Shown here: piece by piece, positions 1-8,002 of the stretch
Position numbering within the stretch: position 1 is the stretch's first letter
Layout of the letters: every line of letters starts with the position of its first letter
Assembly: GCF_900605495.1 (NCBI RefSeq)
Contig: NZ_LR027603.1
Coordinates: forward strand, 869,997-933,996
DNA length: 64,000 bases
Direction: 5' to 3'
Source: Bacilliculturomica massiliensis
Lineage (GTDB): Bacteria; Bacillota; Clostridia; Peptostreptococcales; Anaerovoracaceae
Made by a program: the position numbers and the translations under genes
The notes under the pieces: model-generated
The model's input: the letters and a program-made list of their open reading frames with translations, nothing else
Databases searched by the model: none
What the model was told of the DNA's origin: nothing

Positions 1-783
1 GCGGGATTCAGGACCGTTCCTTCTGTCTCCGATGATCCGGTGTCGTCATCGGACTATGAGGAGAACGGCGTGAGGGCCAGGGCGCTGACGGCGGGGGAGA
101 TCGCTGAATTGAGGGAGAAATATGTCGCCGCCGCGGTCCGGGCGGAGAAGGCCGGATTCGACGGCATAGAGCTGCACTGCGCGCACCTCTATCTCCTGGA
201 TCAGTTCTTCTCATCCGCCATCAATAAGCGGACGGACGAATACGGGGGAAGCGCCGCGAACCGCGCGCGTTTTGCCTTGGAGATCCTGGCGGGGATCAGA
301 GAACGAACAGGACCGGATTTTATCATTTCCTGCAGAATGGGATGCAACACGCCGGATCTTGAGGACGCGGGGGAGATCGCCCGGCTGCTGGAACAGGGAG
401 GAGCGGATCTTCTGGATATATCCTACAGCACCATTCCGCTGGCGCAGATCGTGGACGGAGGAGGTCTCCCGGTGCCGGAGGGATTTGAGCACAGCGGTTT
501 TGTCTACGGAGCGAAAGGGATCCGGGATAAGGTAAACGTGCCGGTGTGCGCTGTGTGGCAGATCGGTACCAGGGAAGCGGCTCAGCTGGTTTCAGAGGGA
601 TTCGTCGACTTTGTGGCCGTGCTGAGAGGAATGCTGGTAGACCCTGACTGGGTGAGCAGGGCGCGCGCCGGAGAGGAGGGCAGCCGCTGCTATGACTGCA
701 GACCGGTGTGCCGCTGGTATTCGGACAGGAACAGCTGCCCTGGGTGGCAAAAGCTGGACCCGGCCGTAAGACTGCAGAAATAA
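1..783 (+). CDS. NADH:flavin oxidoreductase (old yellow enzyme family), 5' end outside window
   Basis: The reading frame is open from base 1, so the N-terminal half of the FMN TIM barrel lies outside the window. The visible part has the family hallmark HCAHLYLLDQFF followed by NKRTDEYGGS, which form the active-site His and substrate/FMN-binding loop of old yellow enzymes. Near the C-terminus CYDCRPVC plus a further Cys after eight residues resembles the 4Fe-4S ligand cluster of the 2,4-dienoyl-CoA reductase branch, but the protein ends about 20 residues later, without the extra FAD/NAD(P) domains of that branch. It is therefore probably a single-domain enoate or enone reductase that may carry an Fe-S centre. 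A MarR regulator follows 63 bp downstream. The substrate is unknown. Confidence 0.85.
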   Translation, partial: AGFRTVPSVSDDPVSSSDYEENGVRARALTAGEIAELREKYVAAAVRAEKAGFDGIELHCAHLYLLDQFFSSAINKRTDEYGGSAANRARFALEILAGIRERTGPDFIISCRMGCNTPDLEDAGEIARLLEQGGADLLDISYSTIPLAQIVDGGGLPVPEGFEHSGFVYGAKGIRDKVNVPVCAVWQIGTREAAQLVSEGFVDFVAVLRGMLVDPDWVSRARAGEEGSRCYDCRPVCRWYSDRNSCPGWQKLDPAVRLQK

Positions 784-846
784 AGCCGGTCACAGGATCG
801 CGTCTGTGACCGTGCAGTGTAATGATGAAAGAACAGGAGATCATAT

Positions 847-1278
847 ATGAAAGAGAGCGGGGAAAAGAAAAACAGCGCGTGCTACTGCATCAACCTGAGA
901 AGGGCGGCCAACGCCGTCACAAAATACTATGATCGCCAGCTGAGGGAGGGAGGACTGACGCTGAATCAATATTCCCTGCTCATCAATCTGAGCAGGCTGC
1001 AGCCGGCCAGCGTTACGGCGCTGGCCGGCGCCGTGAAGCTGGAGCGCACCACCGTTACCCGGAATCTCAGGCCTCTTTTTGACATGGGGCTGATCGAGGA
1101 TGCGTCGGCAGAAGGAGAGCGGGACCGGAGAATGCGGCTGACCCCGTCCGGCTCTGTCAGAATAGAGGAAAGTAAAAAACGATGGAGCCGCGCGCAGCGA
1201 AAGATCGAGGAGACCCTGGGACCGGATTCCCTGGAGTCGCTCATGAAAAATTTAATGACGCTGGAAGAATTGATCTAG
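847..1278 (+). CDS. MarR-family transcriptional regulator
   Basis: A 143-residue protein of normal MarR length. The winged helix is visible from LNQYSLLINLSRL through VTALAGAVKLERTTVTRNL (recognition helix, about residues 56-75), with the wing at EGERDRRMRLTPSG, where the D-R pair followed by LT is the family signature. The N-terminal stretch contains CYCINLRRA, as in redox- or phenolic-responsive MarR proteins, but one Cys pair is not enough to assign a ligand. Start ATG at 847 has AGGAGA upstream. It lies just downstream of the flavin oxidoreductase in the same direction, so it probably controls that gene or its operon. Confidence 0.88.
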   Translation: MKESGEKKNSACYCINLRRAANAVTKYYDRQLREGGLTLNQYSLLINLSRLQPASVTALAGAVKLERTTVTRNLRPLFDMGLIEDASAEGERDRRMRLTPSGSVRIEESKKRWSRAQRKIEETLGPDSLESLMKNLMTLEELI

Positions 1279-1408
1279 CCATACGGAACAGATAAAATGG
1301 GAAAATCATGTAATTCATCTCAGCGGTCATAAAAGCGGACAAACCGGGCAAAATGAAGGAGGTGGTGGTTTCTGGGAAAAAACATGAAGAAAAGACGCAT
1401 GTTTTGTA

Positions 1409-1437
1409 TTGACAACAAAAAATCCTTGTGTTAATAT
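1409..1437 (+). promoter_or_regulatory. Sigma-A promoter for the tRNA-Asn end of the array
   Basis: TTGACA at 1409-1414, 17-bp spacer, TAATAT at 1432-1437, about 30 bp before tRNA-Asn. The -35 is a consensus match. Confidence 0.75.
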
Positions 1438-1468
1438 AATTCTCGACCGTCAATGAGATGTGCAACGT

Positions 1469-1543
1469 TCCAAGGTAGCTCAATGGTGGAGCACTCGGCT
1501 GTTAACCGATAGGCTGTGGGTTCGAGCCCCACCCTTGGAGCCA
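1469..1543 (+). tRNA. tRNA-Asn (GTT)
   Basis: Acceptor arms TCCAAGG/CCTTGGA pair fully. Anticodon loop CTGTTAA puts GTT at 1501-1503. T-arm GGTTCGAGCC and encoded CCA are present. It is separated from the rest of the array by 228 bp holding a second promoter. Confidence 0.96.
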
Positions 1544-1705
1544 GTTTGAGGGCTGCGGAGAGAGGAGAGATCCTCTCTCCGGAGTTTGTTCAAGAGACAG
1601 GCGCATCCCCGGTCTTCTTCAGAAGCGACAGCCCGGACCGTCTTCAGGGGCGGTGGAATAAAAAGTCGAAATTGAAGAGAAAAATAAAAAAATTGAAAAT
1701 AACGC

Positions 1706-1734
1706 TTGACACTTTGAAAGAAATGCTGTATAGT
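1706..1734 (+). promoter_or_regulatory. Sigma-A promoter for the main tRNA array
   Basis: TTGACA (1706-1711), 17-bp spacer, TATAGT (1729-1734), 38 bp upstream of tRNA-Val in an A/T-rich tract. This is a near-consensus stable-RNA promoter and likely drives the fifteen tRNAs that follow. Nothing else is seen in 1544-1705. Confidence 0.85.
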
Positions 1735-1771
1735 TAATAAATGTGTCAGATAGTTAAAAAATGCAACACCA

Positions 1772-1847
1772 GGGCGCTTAGCTCAGCTGGGAGAGCACCT
1801 GCCTTACAAGCAGGGGGTCACAGGTTCGAGCCCTGTAGCGCCCACCA
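1772..1847 (+). tRNA. tRNA-Val (TAC)
   Basis: GGGCGCT/AGCGCCC acceptor stem, D-arm AGCTCAGCTGGGAGAGC, anticodon TAC, encoded CCA. Confidence 0.96.
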
Positions 1848-1858
1848 TAAGAAATTAT

Positions 1859-1935
1859 GGCCTGGTAGTTCAGTTGGTTAGAATGCCAGCCTGTCACGCT
1901 GGAGGTCGTCGGTTCGAGCCCGATCCAGGTCGCCA
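1859..1935 (+). tRNA. tRNA-Asp (GTC)
   Basis: GGCCTGG/CCAGGTC acceptor stem (one G-U), anticodon GTC in loop CTGTCAC, discriminator G, encoded CCA. Confidence 0.96.
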
Positions 1936-1969
1936 TTTTTTTAACTGAGATACAGTCAAGCGATAATGC

Positions 1970-2044
1970 GCTGGCGTGGCTCAACGGTAGAGCAGCTGAT
2001 TTGTAATCAGCAGGTTGTTGGTTCGATTCCGATCGCCAGCTCCA
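1970..2044 (+). tRNA. tRNA-Thr (TGT)
   Basis: GCTGGCG/CGCCAGC acceptor stem, anticodon loop TTTGTAA giving TGT, discriminator T, encoded CCA. Confidence 0.95.
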
Positions 2045-2056
2045 CAACTTAAAATT

Positions 2057-2141
2057 GGAGGGATTCCCGAGTGGCCAAAGGGGGCGGACTGTAAATCCGT
2101 TAGCTGAGCTTTCGATGGTTCGAATCCATCTCCCTCCACCA
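2057..2141 (+). tRNA. tRNA-Tyr (GTA)
   Basis: GGAGGGA/TCCCTCC acceptor stem, anticodon loop CTGTAAA, and the long variable arm expected of bacterial tRNA-Tyr. Encoded CCA. Confidence 0.96.
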
Positions 2142-2150
2142 ATTAAATAT

Positions 2151-2225
2151 GCGGAAGTGGCTCAGGGGTAGAGCATCGCCTTGCCAAGGCGAGGGTCGCG
2201 AGTTCGAATCTCGTCTTCCGCTCCA
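2151..2225 (+). tRNA. tRNA-Gly (GCC)
   Basis: GCGGAAG/CTTCCGC acceptor stem, anticodon GCC in loop TTGCCAA, discriminator T, encoded CCA. First of two adjacent Gly isoacceptors. Confidence 0.96.
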
Positions 2226-2230
2226 AATCT

Positions 2231-2304
2231 GCGGATGTAGTTCAATGGTAGAACTTCAGCCTTCCAAGCTGATAGTGTGAGTTCGATTCTCATCATCCGC
2301 TCCA
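2231..2304 (+). tRNA. tRNA-Gly (TCC)
   Basis: GCGGATG/CATCCGC acceptor stem, anticodon TCC in loop CTTCCAA, discriminator T, encoded CCA. Only 5 bp after tRNA-Gly(GCC) and similar to it, suggesting an old duplication. Confidence 0.96.
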
Positions 2305-2378
2305 ACGTTTTCAAATGAGCGCCGGCGTTTGGGCGCCGACCTCATACAATACAGCGTCTGACTTGGCGAAAACTGCAT

Positions 2379-2455
2379 GGGCCCATAGCTCAGCTGGATA
2401 GAGCAACGGCCTTCTAAGCCGTGTGTCTGGGGTTCGAATCCCTATGGGCTCACCA
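2379..2455 (+). tRNA. tRNA-Arg (TCT)
   Basis: GGGCCCA/TGGGCTC acceptor stem (one G-U), anticodon TCT in loop CTTCTAA, encoded CCA. A 74-bp spacer precedes it, with a short CGGCG/CGCCG hairpin lacking a T-tract. Confidence 0.96.
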
Positions 2456-2470
2456 ATTTTTATTTAAGAA

Positions 2471-2547
2471 TGGGGTATAGCCAAGTCGGTTAAGGCAACG
2501 GACTTTGACTCCGTCATTCGTAGGTTCGAGTCCTGCTACCCCAGCCA
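2471..2547 (+). tRNA. tRNA-Gln (TTG)
   Basis: TGGGGTA/TACCCCA acceptor stem; the U1-A72 pair is typical of tRNA-Gln. Anticodon TTG, encoded CCA. Confidence 0.96.
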
Positions 2548-2550
2548 TAT

Positions 2551-2626
2551 GACCCATTAGCTCAGTTGGCAGAGCACTTGACTTTTAATCAAGGTGTCCC
2601 GCGTTCGAATCGCGGATGGGTCACCA
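2551..2626 (+). tRNA. tRNA-Lys (TTT)
   Basis: GACCCAT/ATGGGTC acceptor stem, anticodon TTT in loop CTTTTAA, encoded CCA. Only 3 bp after tRNA-Gln. Confidence 0.96.
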
Positions 2627-2656
2627 ATAAACTGAAGGATGCAGAACTCATATAAT

Positions 2657-2745
2657 GGAGAGGTGTCCGAGCGGTTTAAGGAGCTGGTCTTGAAAACCAG
2701 TGACTCCGAAAGGGGCCGTGGGTTCGAATCCCACCCTCTCCGCCA
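2657..2745 (+). tRNA. tRNA-Ser (TGA)
   Basis: GGAGAGG/CCTCTCC acceptor stem, anticodon TGA in loop CTTGAAA, long class II variable arm, encoded CCA. Confidence 0.96.
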
Positions 2746-2772
2746 AGACAGCTTTTGCACCTGCACTGACGA

Positions 2773-2866
<94 letters not shown>

Positions 2867-2886
2867 TTTATCAAGCAAGGTATTAT

Positions 2887-2962
2887 AGGGGTATAGCTCA
2901 GTTGGTAGAGCAGTGGTCTCCAAAACCACGTGCCGTGGGTTCAAGTCCTACTGCCCCTGCCA
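2887..2962 (+). tRNA. tRNA-Trp (CCA)
   Basis: AGGGGTA/TGCCCCT acceptor stem (one T-G pair), anticodon CCA in loop CTCCAAA, discriminator G, encoded CCA. Confidence 0.95.
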
Positions 2963-2983
2963 AATTTTTTAAGGATTTGATAG

Positions 2984-3060
2984 CGGGGTGTAGCGCAGCT
3001 TGGTAGCGCAACTGGTTTGGGACCAGTGGGCCGCGGGTTCGAATCCTGTCACCCCGACCA
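2984..3060 (+). tRNA. tRNA-Pro (TGG)
   Basis: CGGGGTG/CACCCCG acceptor stem with the C1-G72 pair typical of tRNA-Pro, anticodon TGG, encoded CCA. Confidence 0.96.
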
Positions 3061-3070
3061 TCTTTGGTGT

Positions 3071-3147
3071 GGGCCATTAGCTCAGTTGGTCAGAGCATCC
3101 GGCTCATAACCGGCAGGTCCCGGGTTCAAGTCCCTGATGGCCCACCA
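3071..3147 (+). tRNA. tRNA with CAT anticodon (elongator Met, or Ile2 if lysidine-modified)
   Basis: GGGCCAT/ATGGCCC acceptor stem, fully paired at 1-72, so not the initiator. Anticodon CAT in loop CTCATAA. Sequence alone does not cleanly separate elongator Met from tRNA-Ile(CAU), which is read as Ile after TilS modification. Encoded CCA. Confidence 0.9.
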
Positions 3148-3189
3148 AAACAATGCCTTACGATCTACAATTACATAAGTTTTACGTAT

Positions 3190-3265
<76 letters not shown>

Positions 3266-3277
3266 TTTTCCTAAAAG

Positions 3278-3317
3278 TAGCCTCTTGCTGACAATGAGTC
3301 CGAGGGGTTATTTTTTT
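3278..3317 (+). terminator. Intrinsic terminator of the tRNA array
   Basis: TAGCCTCTT (3278-3286) pairs with GAGGGGTTA (3302-3310), including G-U pairs, followed at once by seven T. Confidence 0.7.
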
Positions 3318-3364
3318 ATGCAAAATTTCCGAACTCAACTGACTGTCGCAAAAAATTTAAGTAC

Positions 3365-3393
3365 TTTACATCAGTTTTCACCTATGTTAGAAT
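3365..3393 (+). promoter_or_regulatory. Sigma-A promoter of the ABC efflux operon
   Basis: TTTACA at 3365-3370, 17-bp spacer, TAGAAT at 3388-3393. The start point would fall at about 3400, directly in front of the palindromic operator. Confidence 0.75.
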
Positions 3394-3405
3394 GATTTTA
3401 AATTG

Positions 3406-3425
3406 AAGTGAGTGATCACTCACTT
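3406..3425 (+). promoter_or_regulatory. 20-bp perfect palindrome, likely TetR operator
   Basis: AAGTGAGTGATCACTCACTT is a perfect inverted repeat centred 22 bp after the -10 hexamer and 41 bp before the first start codon of the operon. Size, symmetry and position fit a TetR-family operator, and the third gene of the same operon encodes a TetR-type repressor, so autoregulation is the natural reading. The assignment is inferred. Confidence 0.75.
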
Positions 3426-3466
3426 TTTAAGAGCGACAACTCAGAGCCGGGACGGGAGGAAGTCAT

Positions 3467-4195
3467 ATGGACAGCTGCATCTCGCTGAAGCATGTCAATC
3501 ATTTTTTTGGAAAAAAACAGATCCTTTCCGATATCTGCCTTGAAGTTCCATACGGCTGCATTTACGGCCTATTGGGTCCTTCCGGCGGAGGAAAGACAAC
3601 CATGGTAAAGATCATGGCAGGGATTTTAGCGCCAACGACGGGGGAGGCTTTTCTGATGTCAAAGAAGATGCCAGAGCGCCGTATCATGGGGCAGATCGGT
3701 TATATGACCCAGGGGGACGCGCTGTATCCGGCACTGTCTTCGGAAGAAAACCTCCGCTTTTTCGGCGCGCTGTACGGCATGGGGAGACGGGAGCTGGATA
3801 AACGGATCCCGGAGGTGATGGATTTAGTGGATCTGGCGGGGGATCGGGAAAAACAGGTGAAAAATTTTTCGGGAGGCATGAAGCGCAGGCTTTCGCTGGC
3901 TGCCGCGCTGCTGCACAGACCGGGGGTTCTGATACTGGACGAACCCACGGTGGGGATCGATCCTCTGCTGAAGAAGACTATTTGGGAGCAGCTCCGCAGG
4001 ATCAGTGCGGGCGGAACGACCATCGTCATAACCACTCATGTAATGGATGAGACGCAGAACTGTCACCGGCTGGCCATGCTGCGGGAGGGAACGATCATCT
4101 CCGATGGCACGCCGGAAGATCTGGTCAGGCGCAGCGGTACCGCAAGCGTGGAAGAAGCGTTTCTCTACTACGAGAGAGAGGGGGAGCGTTTATGA
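3467..4195 (+). CDS. ABC transporter ATP-binding subunit (ABC-2 type efflux)
   Basis: A 242-residue nucleotide-binding subunit that would power the membrane protein encoded next. Walker A GPSGGGKTT is at residues 37-45, the Q-loop at YMTQGD, the signature SGGMKRR near 135, Walker B LILDEP near 155-160 and the switch His in TTHVMDE. The short chain and two-gene context fit drug- or lipid-export ABC-2 systems of the YbhF/DrrA class rather than importers. The start has GGGAGGAAG upstream. The stop overlaps the next start (ATGA), implying translational coupling. Confidence 0.92.
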   Translation: MDSCISLKHVNHFFGKKQILSDICLEVPYGCIYGLLGPSGGGKTTMVKIMAGILAPTTGEAFLMSKKMPERRIMGQIGYMTQGDALYPALSSEENLRFFGALYGMGRRELDKRIPEVMDLVDLAGDREKQVKNFSGGMKRRLSLAAALLHRPGVLILDEPTVGIDPLLKKTIWEQLRRISAGGTTIVITTHVMDETQNCHRLAMLREGTIISDGTPEDLVRRSGTASVEEAFLYYEREGERL

Positions 4196-5223
4196 GAGTA
4201 AAAGCTCTGGCGATGCGGATCTTATGGCAGATGCGCAGGGACAAACGGACACTGGCGCTCATGATCATGGCCCCCATCATCGTACTGACTCTGGTCTCCG
4301 TCGTACTTGCCGGCCCGGCCCTGCAGGTGACGGTGGCCGTAGTGAACGCGCCGTCCGCCTATATTCAGGCCCTGGACGACAACAATATCAGAGTGATTCA
4401 ATGCGGGGAGGACGCGGCACGGGAAGCGCTGGAGACCGGCGCGGTGACAGCCGCCGTCCGTATTGACAGCGGCAAACTGTCCGCTCTGGTGGACGGAAGC
4501 GACACCGCTCGTTCTCAGATCGCAGTACAGGCGTTGACCGCGGCGCAGAATGGGATGACTCTGCGGGGGATCTCCGGCGGGCGGCCGGATCTGACACCGG
4601 ATATCACCTATCTCTACGGCAGCGACGACCTGACCGATTTTGATCATTTTGGCCCGATGCTGATTGGAACGATCATCTTTTTTTTCGTGTTTCTCGTGGC
4701 CGGTATTTCTTTTTTGCAGGAGCGTAATTCGGGGACGCTGGAAAAGCTGCTCTCATCGCCGGTGCGCAGGTGGGAGATCGTGGCCGGTTATGTAACGGGT
4801 TTCGGTATATTTACGGTGCTGCAGTCCACGCTGATATCCGTCTATGTTATCTATGTGCTGGACGTGATGATGGTGGGGGCTTTTCCGTTGGTCATTCTGG
4901 TCACCGGGCTGACTGCTGTGACCGCGCTGACTCTGGGGATCCTGCTGTCGACTGCTGCCGGAAACGAGTTTCAGATGATCCAGTTCGTGCCCGTGGTCAT
5001 CGTTCCGCAGGTGTTTTTTTCCGGGATCTTTGAGTTGTCTCCTGCAATGGAAGTCGTTGGAAGATTCATGCCGCTCTACTACGTGGCGGATGCCCTGGAA
5101 GGCGTGATGATCAGAGGAGAGGGACTGTCGGACATTATCGGCGACCTTGGTGTGCTTCTGTGCTGTGCAGCGGTTTTTATGACAGCAAACGTTCTGCTGC
5201 TGAAGCGGTATCGGAAAATTTGA
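4192..5223 (+). CDS. ABC-2 type transporter permease
   Basis: 343 residues. One N-terminal membrane segment (about 22-42, LALMIMAPIIVLTLVSVVLA) is followed by an extracytoplasmic domain of about 120 residues, then five hydrophobic segments (from LIGTIIFFFVFLVAGISF to the C-terminal LGVLLCCAAVFMTANVLLL). The motif ERNSGTLEKLLSSPV after the second segment is typical of the YhgE/YbhR-like ABC-2 family. It would form the export channel with the preceding ATPase. Coupled to it by a 4-bp overlap. Confidence 0.9.
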   Translation: MRVKALAMRILWQMRRDKRTLALMIMAPIIVLTLVSVVLAGPALQVTVAVVNAPSAYIQALDDNNIRVIQCGEDAAREALETGAVTAAVRIDSGKLSALVDGSDTARSQIAVQALTAAQNGMTLRGISGGRPDLTPDITYLYGSDDLTDFDHFGPMLIGTIIFFFVFLVAGISFLQERNSGTLEKLLSSPVRRWEIVAGYVTGFGIFTVLQSTLISVYVIYVLDVMMVGAFPLVILVTGLTAVTALTLGILLSTAAGNEFQMIQFVPVVIVPQVFFSGIFELSPAMEVVGRFMPLYYVADALEGVMIRGEGLSDIIGDLGVLLCCAAVFMTANVLLLKRYRKI

Positions 5224-5268
5224 TGGAAGACAGAGACGGGCGGAGGCCAGGTATAGGAGGGGACTGCT

Positions 5269-5994
5269 GTGAAAAAAAGAGAAATGCGGGATCAACAAGG
5301 TAAGCAGGATCGCGCGGGAATATCAGAAGAACTGGAGCGGCAACTACGCGGTCTGCTGGCGCAGGATGAGAACAGCATGACGGAAAAGCAGTTCCGTATT
5401 TTGCTGACTGCCATCGTTCTGTTTGGAGAAAAAGGGTACGCATCCACATCCACCAAAGAGATCGCAGATGCGGCCGGAGTGGCGGAAGGTACGATATTCA
5501 AACATTTTGGATCGAAGAAAGAGTTGATGATGTATCTGTCCGAGCGGCTTGCAAGTCAGGTCATGCGGCCGCTGGCAAGCGCAGGATTAGAGGAGATATT
5601 CAGCGCAGACTATAACTCTCTGGAAGATTTTCTGTACGTGCTGATGCGCGACAGGTTTAAGCTGGCGATGAAGGTGATGCCGATCTTCAAGGTATTGCTT
5701 CAGGAGATCCCTTTTCAGCCAGAAGTGCGGGACATACTCATAAAAAATATGCCGTTGAGGGAACTGGAACAGCAGATGGCGGTCCTGCGGGATAAAAAGC
5801 TGGTGGTGGATCTGCCGGAGAACGCTCTGGCCCGGTTGTTTCTCAGTTGTCTGTTCGGATATGTTTTCACGCATTTTATGATGCTGCCGGAACAATTTGC
5901 GGGCAGAGAAGAAAAAGAGACGGAGTATTTTGTGCAGTTTATGACGCGGGGAATGAGGAGAGAATGTGATGCTGAGAATAAAGAACATCGGTAA
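5269..5994 (+). CDS. TetR/AcrR-family repressor inside the efflux operon
   Basis: 241 residues starting at GTG, with AGGAGG 8 bp upstream. The TetR HTH spans about residues 40-86: ILLTAIVLFGEKGYASTSTKEIADAAGVAEG then TIFKHFGSKKEL. The C-terminal ligand domain is divergent, as usual. An unusual 35-residue charged extension precedes the HTH. Placement between permease and adaptor genes means the repressor is made from the transcript it most likely controls, via the palindrome at 3406-3425. The ligand is probably the exported compound (inference). Confidence 0.9.
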   Translation: MKKREMRDQQGKQDRAGISEELERQLRGLLAQDENSMTEKQFRILLTAIVLFGEKGYASTSTKEIADAAGVAEGTIFKHFGSKKELMMYLSERLASQVMRPLASAGLEEIFSADYNSLEDFLYVLMRDRFKLAMKVMPIFKVLLQEIPFQPEVRDILIKNMPLRELEQQMAVLRDKKLVVDLPENALARLFLSCLFGYVFTHFMMLPEQFAGREEKETEYFVQFMTRGMRRECDAENKEHR

Positions 5995-6982
5995 GCTGAT
6001 CCGCACATCAGCGGCCGGACTGTGCGTCCTGCTTTTGTTTTCCGGCTGCGCGGACAGCGGCACGTTGACATTGACGGGAGTCGTTGAGGCCGACGTGGCC
6101 GCTCAGGTGGCAGAGGTCTCGGGAAAGATCAAAGAGTTTCAGGCTGTGCTGGGCCAGCAGGTGGAGCAGGGCGACGTGATCGCGGTTCTCGATGATGAAG
6201 ATGAGCGATACACGGTAGAGCAGCTTCAAGCGGTGCGTGATCAAAAGCAGGCTGCCCTGGACGGGCTGCAAAAGGGCGCTGACGGGGAGGAAGTGATTCA
6301 GGCGGACAATCAGGTGGCGATTGAACAGAGCAATGTAAACAGCGCCCAGGCGGCCTGTGAAAAGGCAGAGGAGGATCTGGCCAGAATGGAGATCTTATGG
6401 CAGGAGGGCGCAGCGGCTCAGGCTGACTACGACGAAGCGAAAGAACGGATGGTCACTGCCAGGGACGCGGTGAACAGCGCGCGGGCCCGCCTTTCAACGG
6501 CGGAGCAGCAGAAAAAACAGCTCCTGCAGGGGCCGGACGACTATGAGATCGGCCAGGCGGCCGCCGCGCTGCGTCAGGCGCAGTCGCAGCTGGATCAGGC
6601 GGCGGAGAAATTGAATAAATATGTAATCCGGGCGGGCTGCGGTGGAACTGTTATGAGTGTCAATTTCTCGGTGGGCGACGTGGTGAGCGCTGGAAGCAAT
6701 CTGATGGATATTTCCGACCGGGGAGGACGCTATCTCGTCGTATACCTGCCGGAGGAAGATCTCTATGCCGTTTCTGACGGTCAAAAGGTAGGGATCGCCG
6801 GAAAAAAAGAGAACAGTGAGGGAGAGATCGCCTATATTGGCCTGACCGCCCAGTATACGCCGAAGGATATGCAGACTCAGGCTAACAAAAATAAAGAATG
6901 CGTGAAACTGAAAATTCGCCTGACCACCGAATCTTCGCTGAAGCCGGGGGAAAAGGCCGACGCGCTGATCCCTCTGGAATGA
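5969..6982 (+). CDS. HlyD-like periplasmic adaptor-type lipoprotein of the efflux system
   Basis: The start is taken as ATG 5969, 8 bp after GAGGAG; a GTG lies one codon earlier. Both overlap the end of the TetR gene. The N-terminus has a basic head, a hydrophobic core and the lipobox FSGC, so the protein is probably lipid-anchored outside the membrane. A lipoyl/barrel-sandwich half (VVEADVAAQVAEVSGKIKE) is followed by a long Ala/Gln-rich coiled coil (about 95-205), then the second half (NKYVIRAGCGGTVMSVNFSVGDVVSAG) and a beta-barrel. This is the membrane-fusion-protein plan, found here in a Gram-positive ABC exporter without an outer-membrane channel. Confidence 0.88.
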   Translation: MLRIKNIGKLIRTSAAGLCVLLLFSGCADSGTLTLTGVVEADVAAQVAEVSGKIKEFQAVLGQQVEQGDVIAVLDDEDERYTVEQLQAVRDQKQAALDGLQKGADGEEVIQADNQVAIEQSNVNSAQAACEKAEEDLARMEILWQEGAAAQADYDEAKERMVTARDAVNSARARLSTAEQQKKQLLQGPDDYEIGQAAAALRQAQSQLDQAAEKLNKYVIRAGCGGTVMSVNFSVGDVVSAGSNLMDISDRGGRYLVVYLPEEDLYAVSDGQKVGIAGKKENSEGEIAYIGLTAQYTPKDMQTQANKNKECVKLKIRLTTESSLKPGEKADALIPLE

Positions 6983-7002
6983 TCCCAAAGGGGAATTGCG
7001 CC

Positions 7003-7031
7003 TTGATTTTGAACCATTTCTCGCTTAGAAT
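7003..7031 (+). promoter_or_regulatory. Sigma-A promoter of the thymidine kinase gene
   Basis: TTGATT (7003-7008), 17-bp spacer, TAGAAT (7026-7031), 65 bp before the tdk start. Confidence 0.65.
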
Positions 7032-7096
7032 AGGTAGGGACGATAGTTGATGATTGCCTTGCCGGTTCCGGCGGACGAGAAGAAGGAGAGCGAAAC

Positions 7097-7708
7097 ATGG
7101 CGCAGCTTTATTATAGATACAGTACGATGAACGCGGGAAAATCCCTTGAATTGATCAAGGTTGCATATAATTATGAGGAGCGGGGAAAAAACGTGTGGGT
7201 CCTGACTTCTGCTGTGGACGACCGTTACGGAGCGGGACAGGTGACCTCGCGTCTGGGAGTGAGCCGGGACGCGGTGATGATCAACGACGAGACGAACATC
7301 CTGAAACTGTTCATGGAGGCGGATACCTATAAGCGTATCGACTGCGTGCTGGTGGACGAATGTCAGTTTCTGAAAAAGCATCACGTGCAGGAACTGGTGG
7401 AGATCGTGGACAGCTTCGATACTCCGGTGCTGGCCTACGGTCTGAAAAACGATTTCCGCAACGAACTCTTTGAAGGCTCCTATTATATGCTGGTCTACGC
7501 GGATAAGATCGAGGAGATCAAGACCATATGCTGGTGCGGCAGAAAAGCCACCATGGTAGCCCGGGTGGTGGACGGCAAATTCGTAAAATCGGGAGAACAG
7601 ATCGTCGTAGGAGGAAACGACATGTATGTATCCCTGTGCAGAAAACACTATAACGACGGGCGTCTGGGTCCTATGGAGGTCATCGAGGACCAGATCAAAA
7701 TGTTTTAG
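7097..7708 (+). CDS. tdk: Thymidine kinase
   Basis: Phosphorylates thymidine with ATP in the pyrimidine salvage pathway (cytoplasm). 203 residues, normal for type II thymidine kinases. P-loop STMNAGKS is at 9-16, the Walker B-like LVDECQFL near 90, and the C-terminal lasso/zinc part has CWCGRKA and CRKHY. The sequence belongs to the MAQLYY...MNAGKS subgroup, which I know from enterobacteria and Lactobacillales, not the GPMFSGKS subgroup of Bacillus-type enzymes. Own promoter upstream; a strong hairpin follows. Start preceded by AAGGAGAG. Confidence 0.95.
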   Translation: MAQLYYRYSTMNAGKSLELIKVAYNYEERGKNVWVLTSAVDDRYGAGQVTSRLGVSRDAVMINDETNILKLFMEADTYKRIDCVLVDECQFLKKHHVQELVEIVDSFDTPVLAYGLKNDFRNELFEGSYYMLVYADKIEEIKTICWCGRKATMVARVVDGKFVKSGEQIVVGGNDMYVSLCRKHYNDGRLGPMEVIEDQIKMF

Positions 7709-7725
7709 CGCCCGGTGGGAATAAC

Positions 7726-7774
7726 AACGCCCCGCGCGGCCGGCAAAAATGTTGAGCCGGTCTCCGGGGCGTTT
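7726..7774 (+). terminator. Long hairpin after tdk, probable terminator
   Basis: AACGCCCCG (7726-7734) pairs with CGGGGCGTT (7765-7773), with a nested CCGGC/GCCGG pair inside. The T-tract after it is weak (TTTCAGGTTT), so termination efficiency is uncertain. Confidence 0.55.
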
Positions 7775-7886
7775 CAGGTTTGTGAAGAAAAGATCCTGAT
7801 TCTCCCAAGTCGCAGACGGCGGCCCGGGCTGCGATGAAGAACATGGAAAACGCCGGTCAACTGAGGAAAAAAATACAGGACGGCTG

Positions 7887-7895
7887 TGGTATAAT
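7887..7895 (+). promoter_or_regulatory. Extended -10 promoter upstream of SLH protein gene
   Basis: TGGTATAAT gives an extended -10 (TGn plus TATAAT). No good -35 is seen. It would leave a leader of about 100 nt before the start at 8003. Confidence 0.4.
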
Positions 7896-8002
7896 GGCCA
7901 AAAGCCAGTATCGGCGGATGCAGTGCGCAGGGGACGCATGGGCTATCAAAATAGTGAGGGACAATAGATCGATCGAATGGCCGGACTAAGGGGAGGTTTA
8001 AA

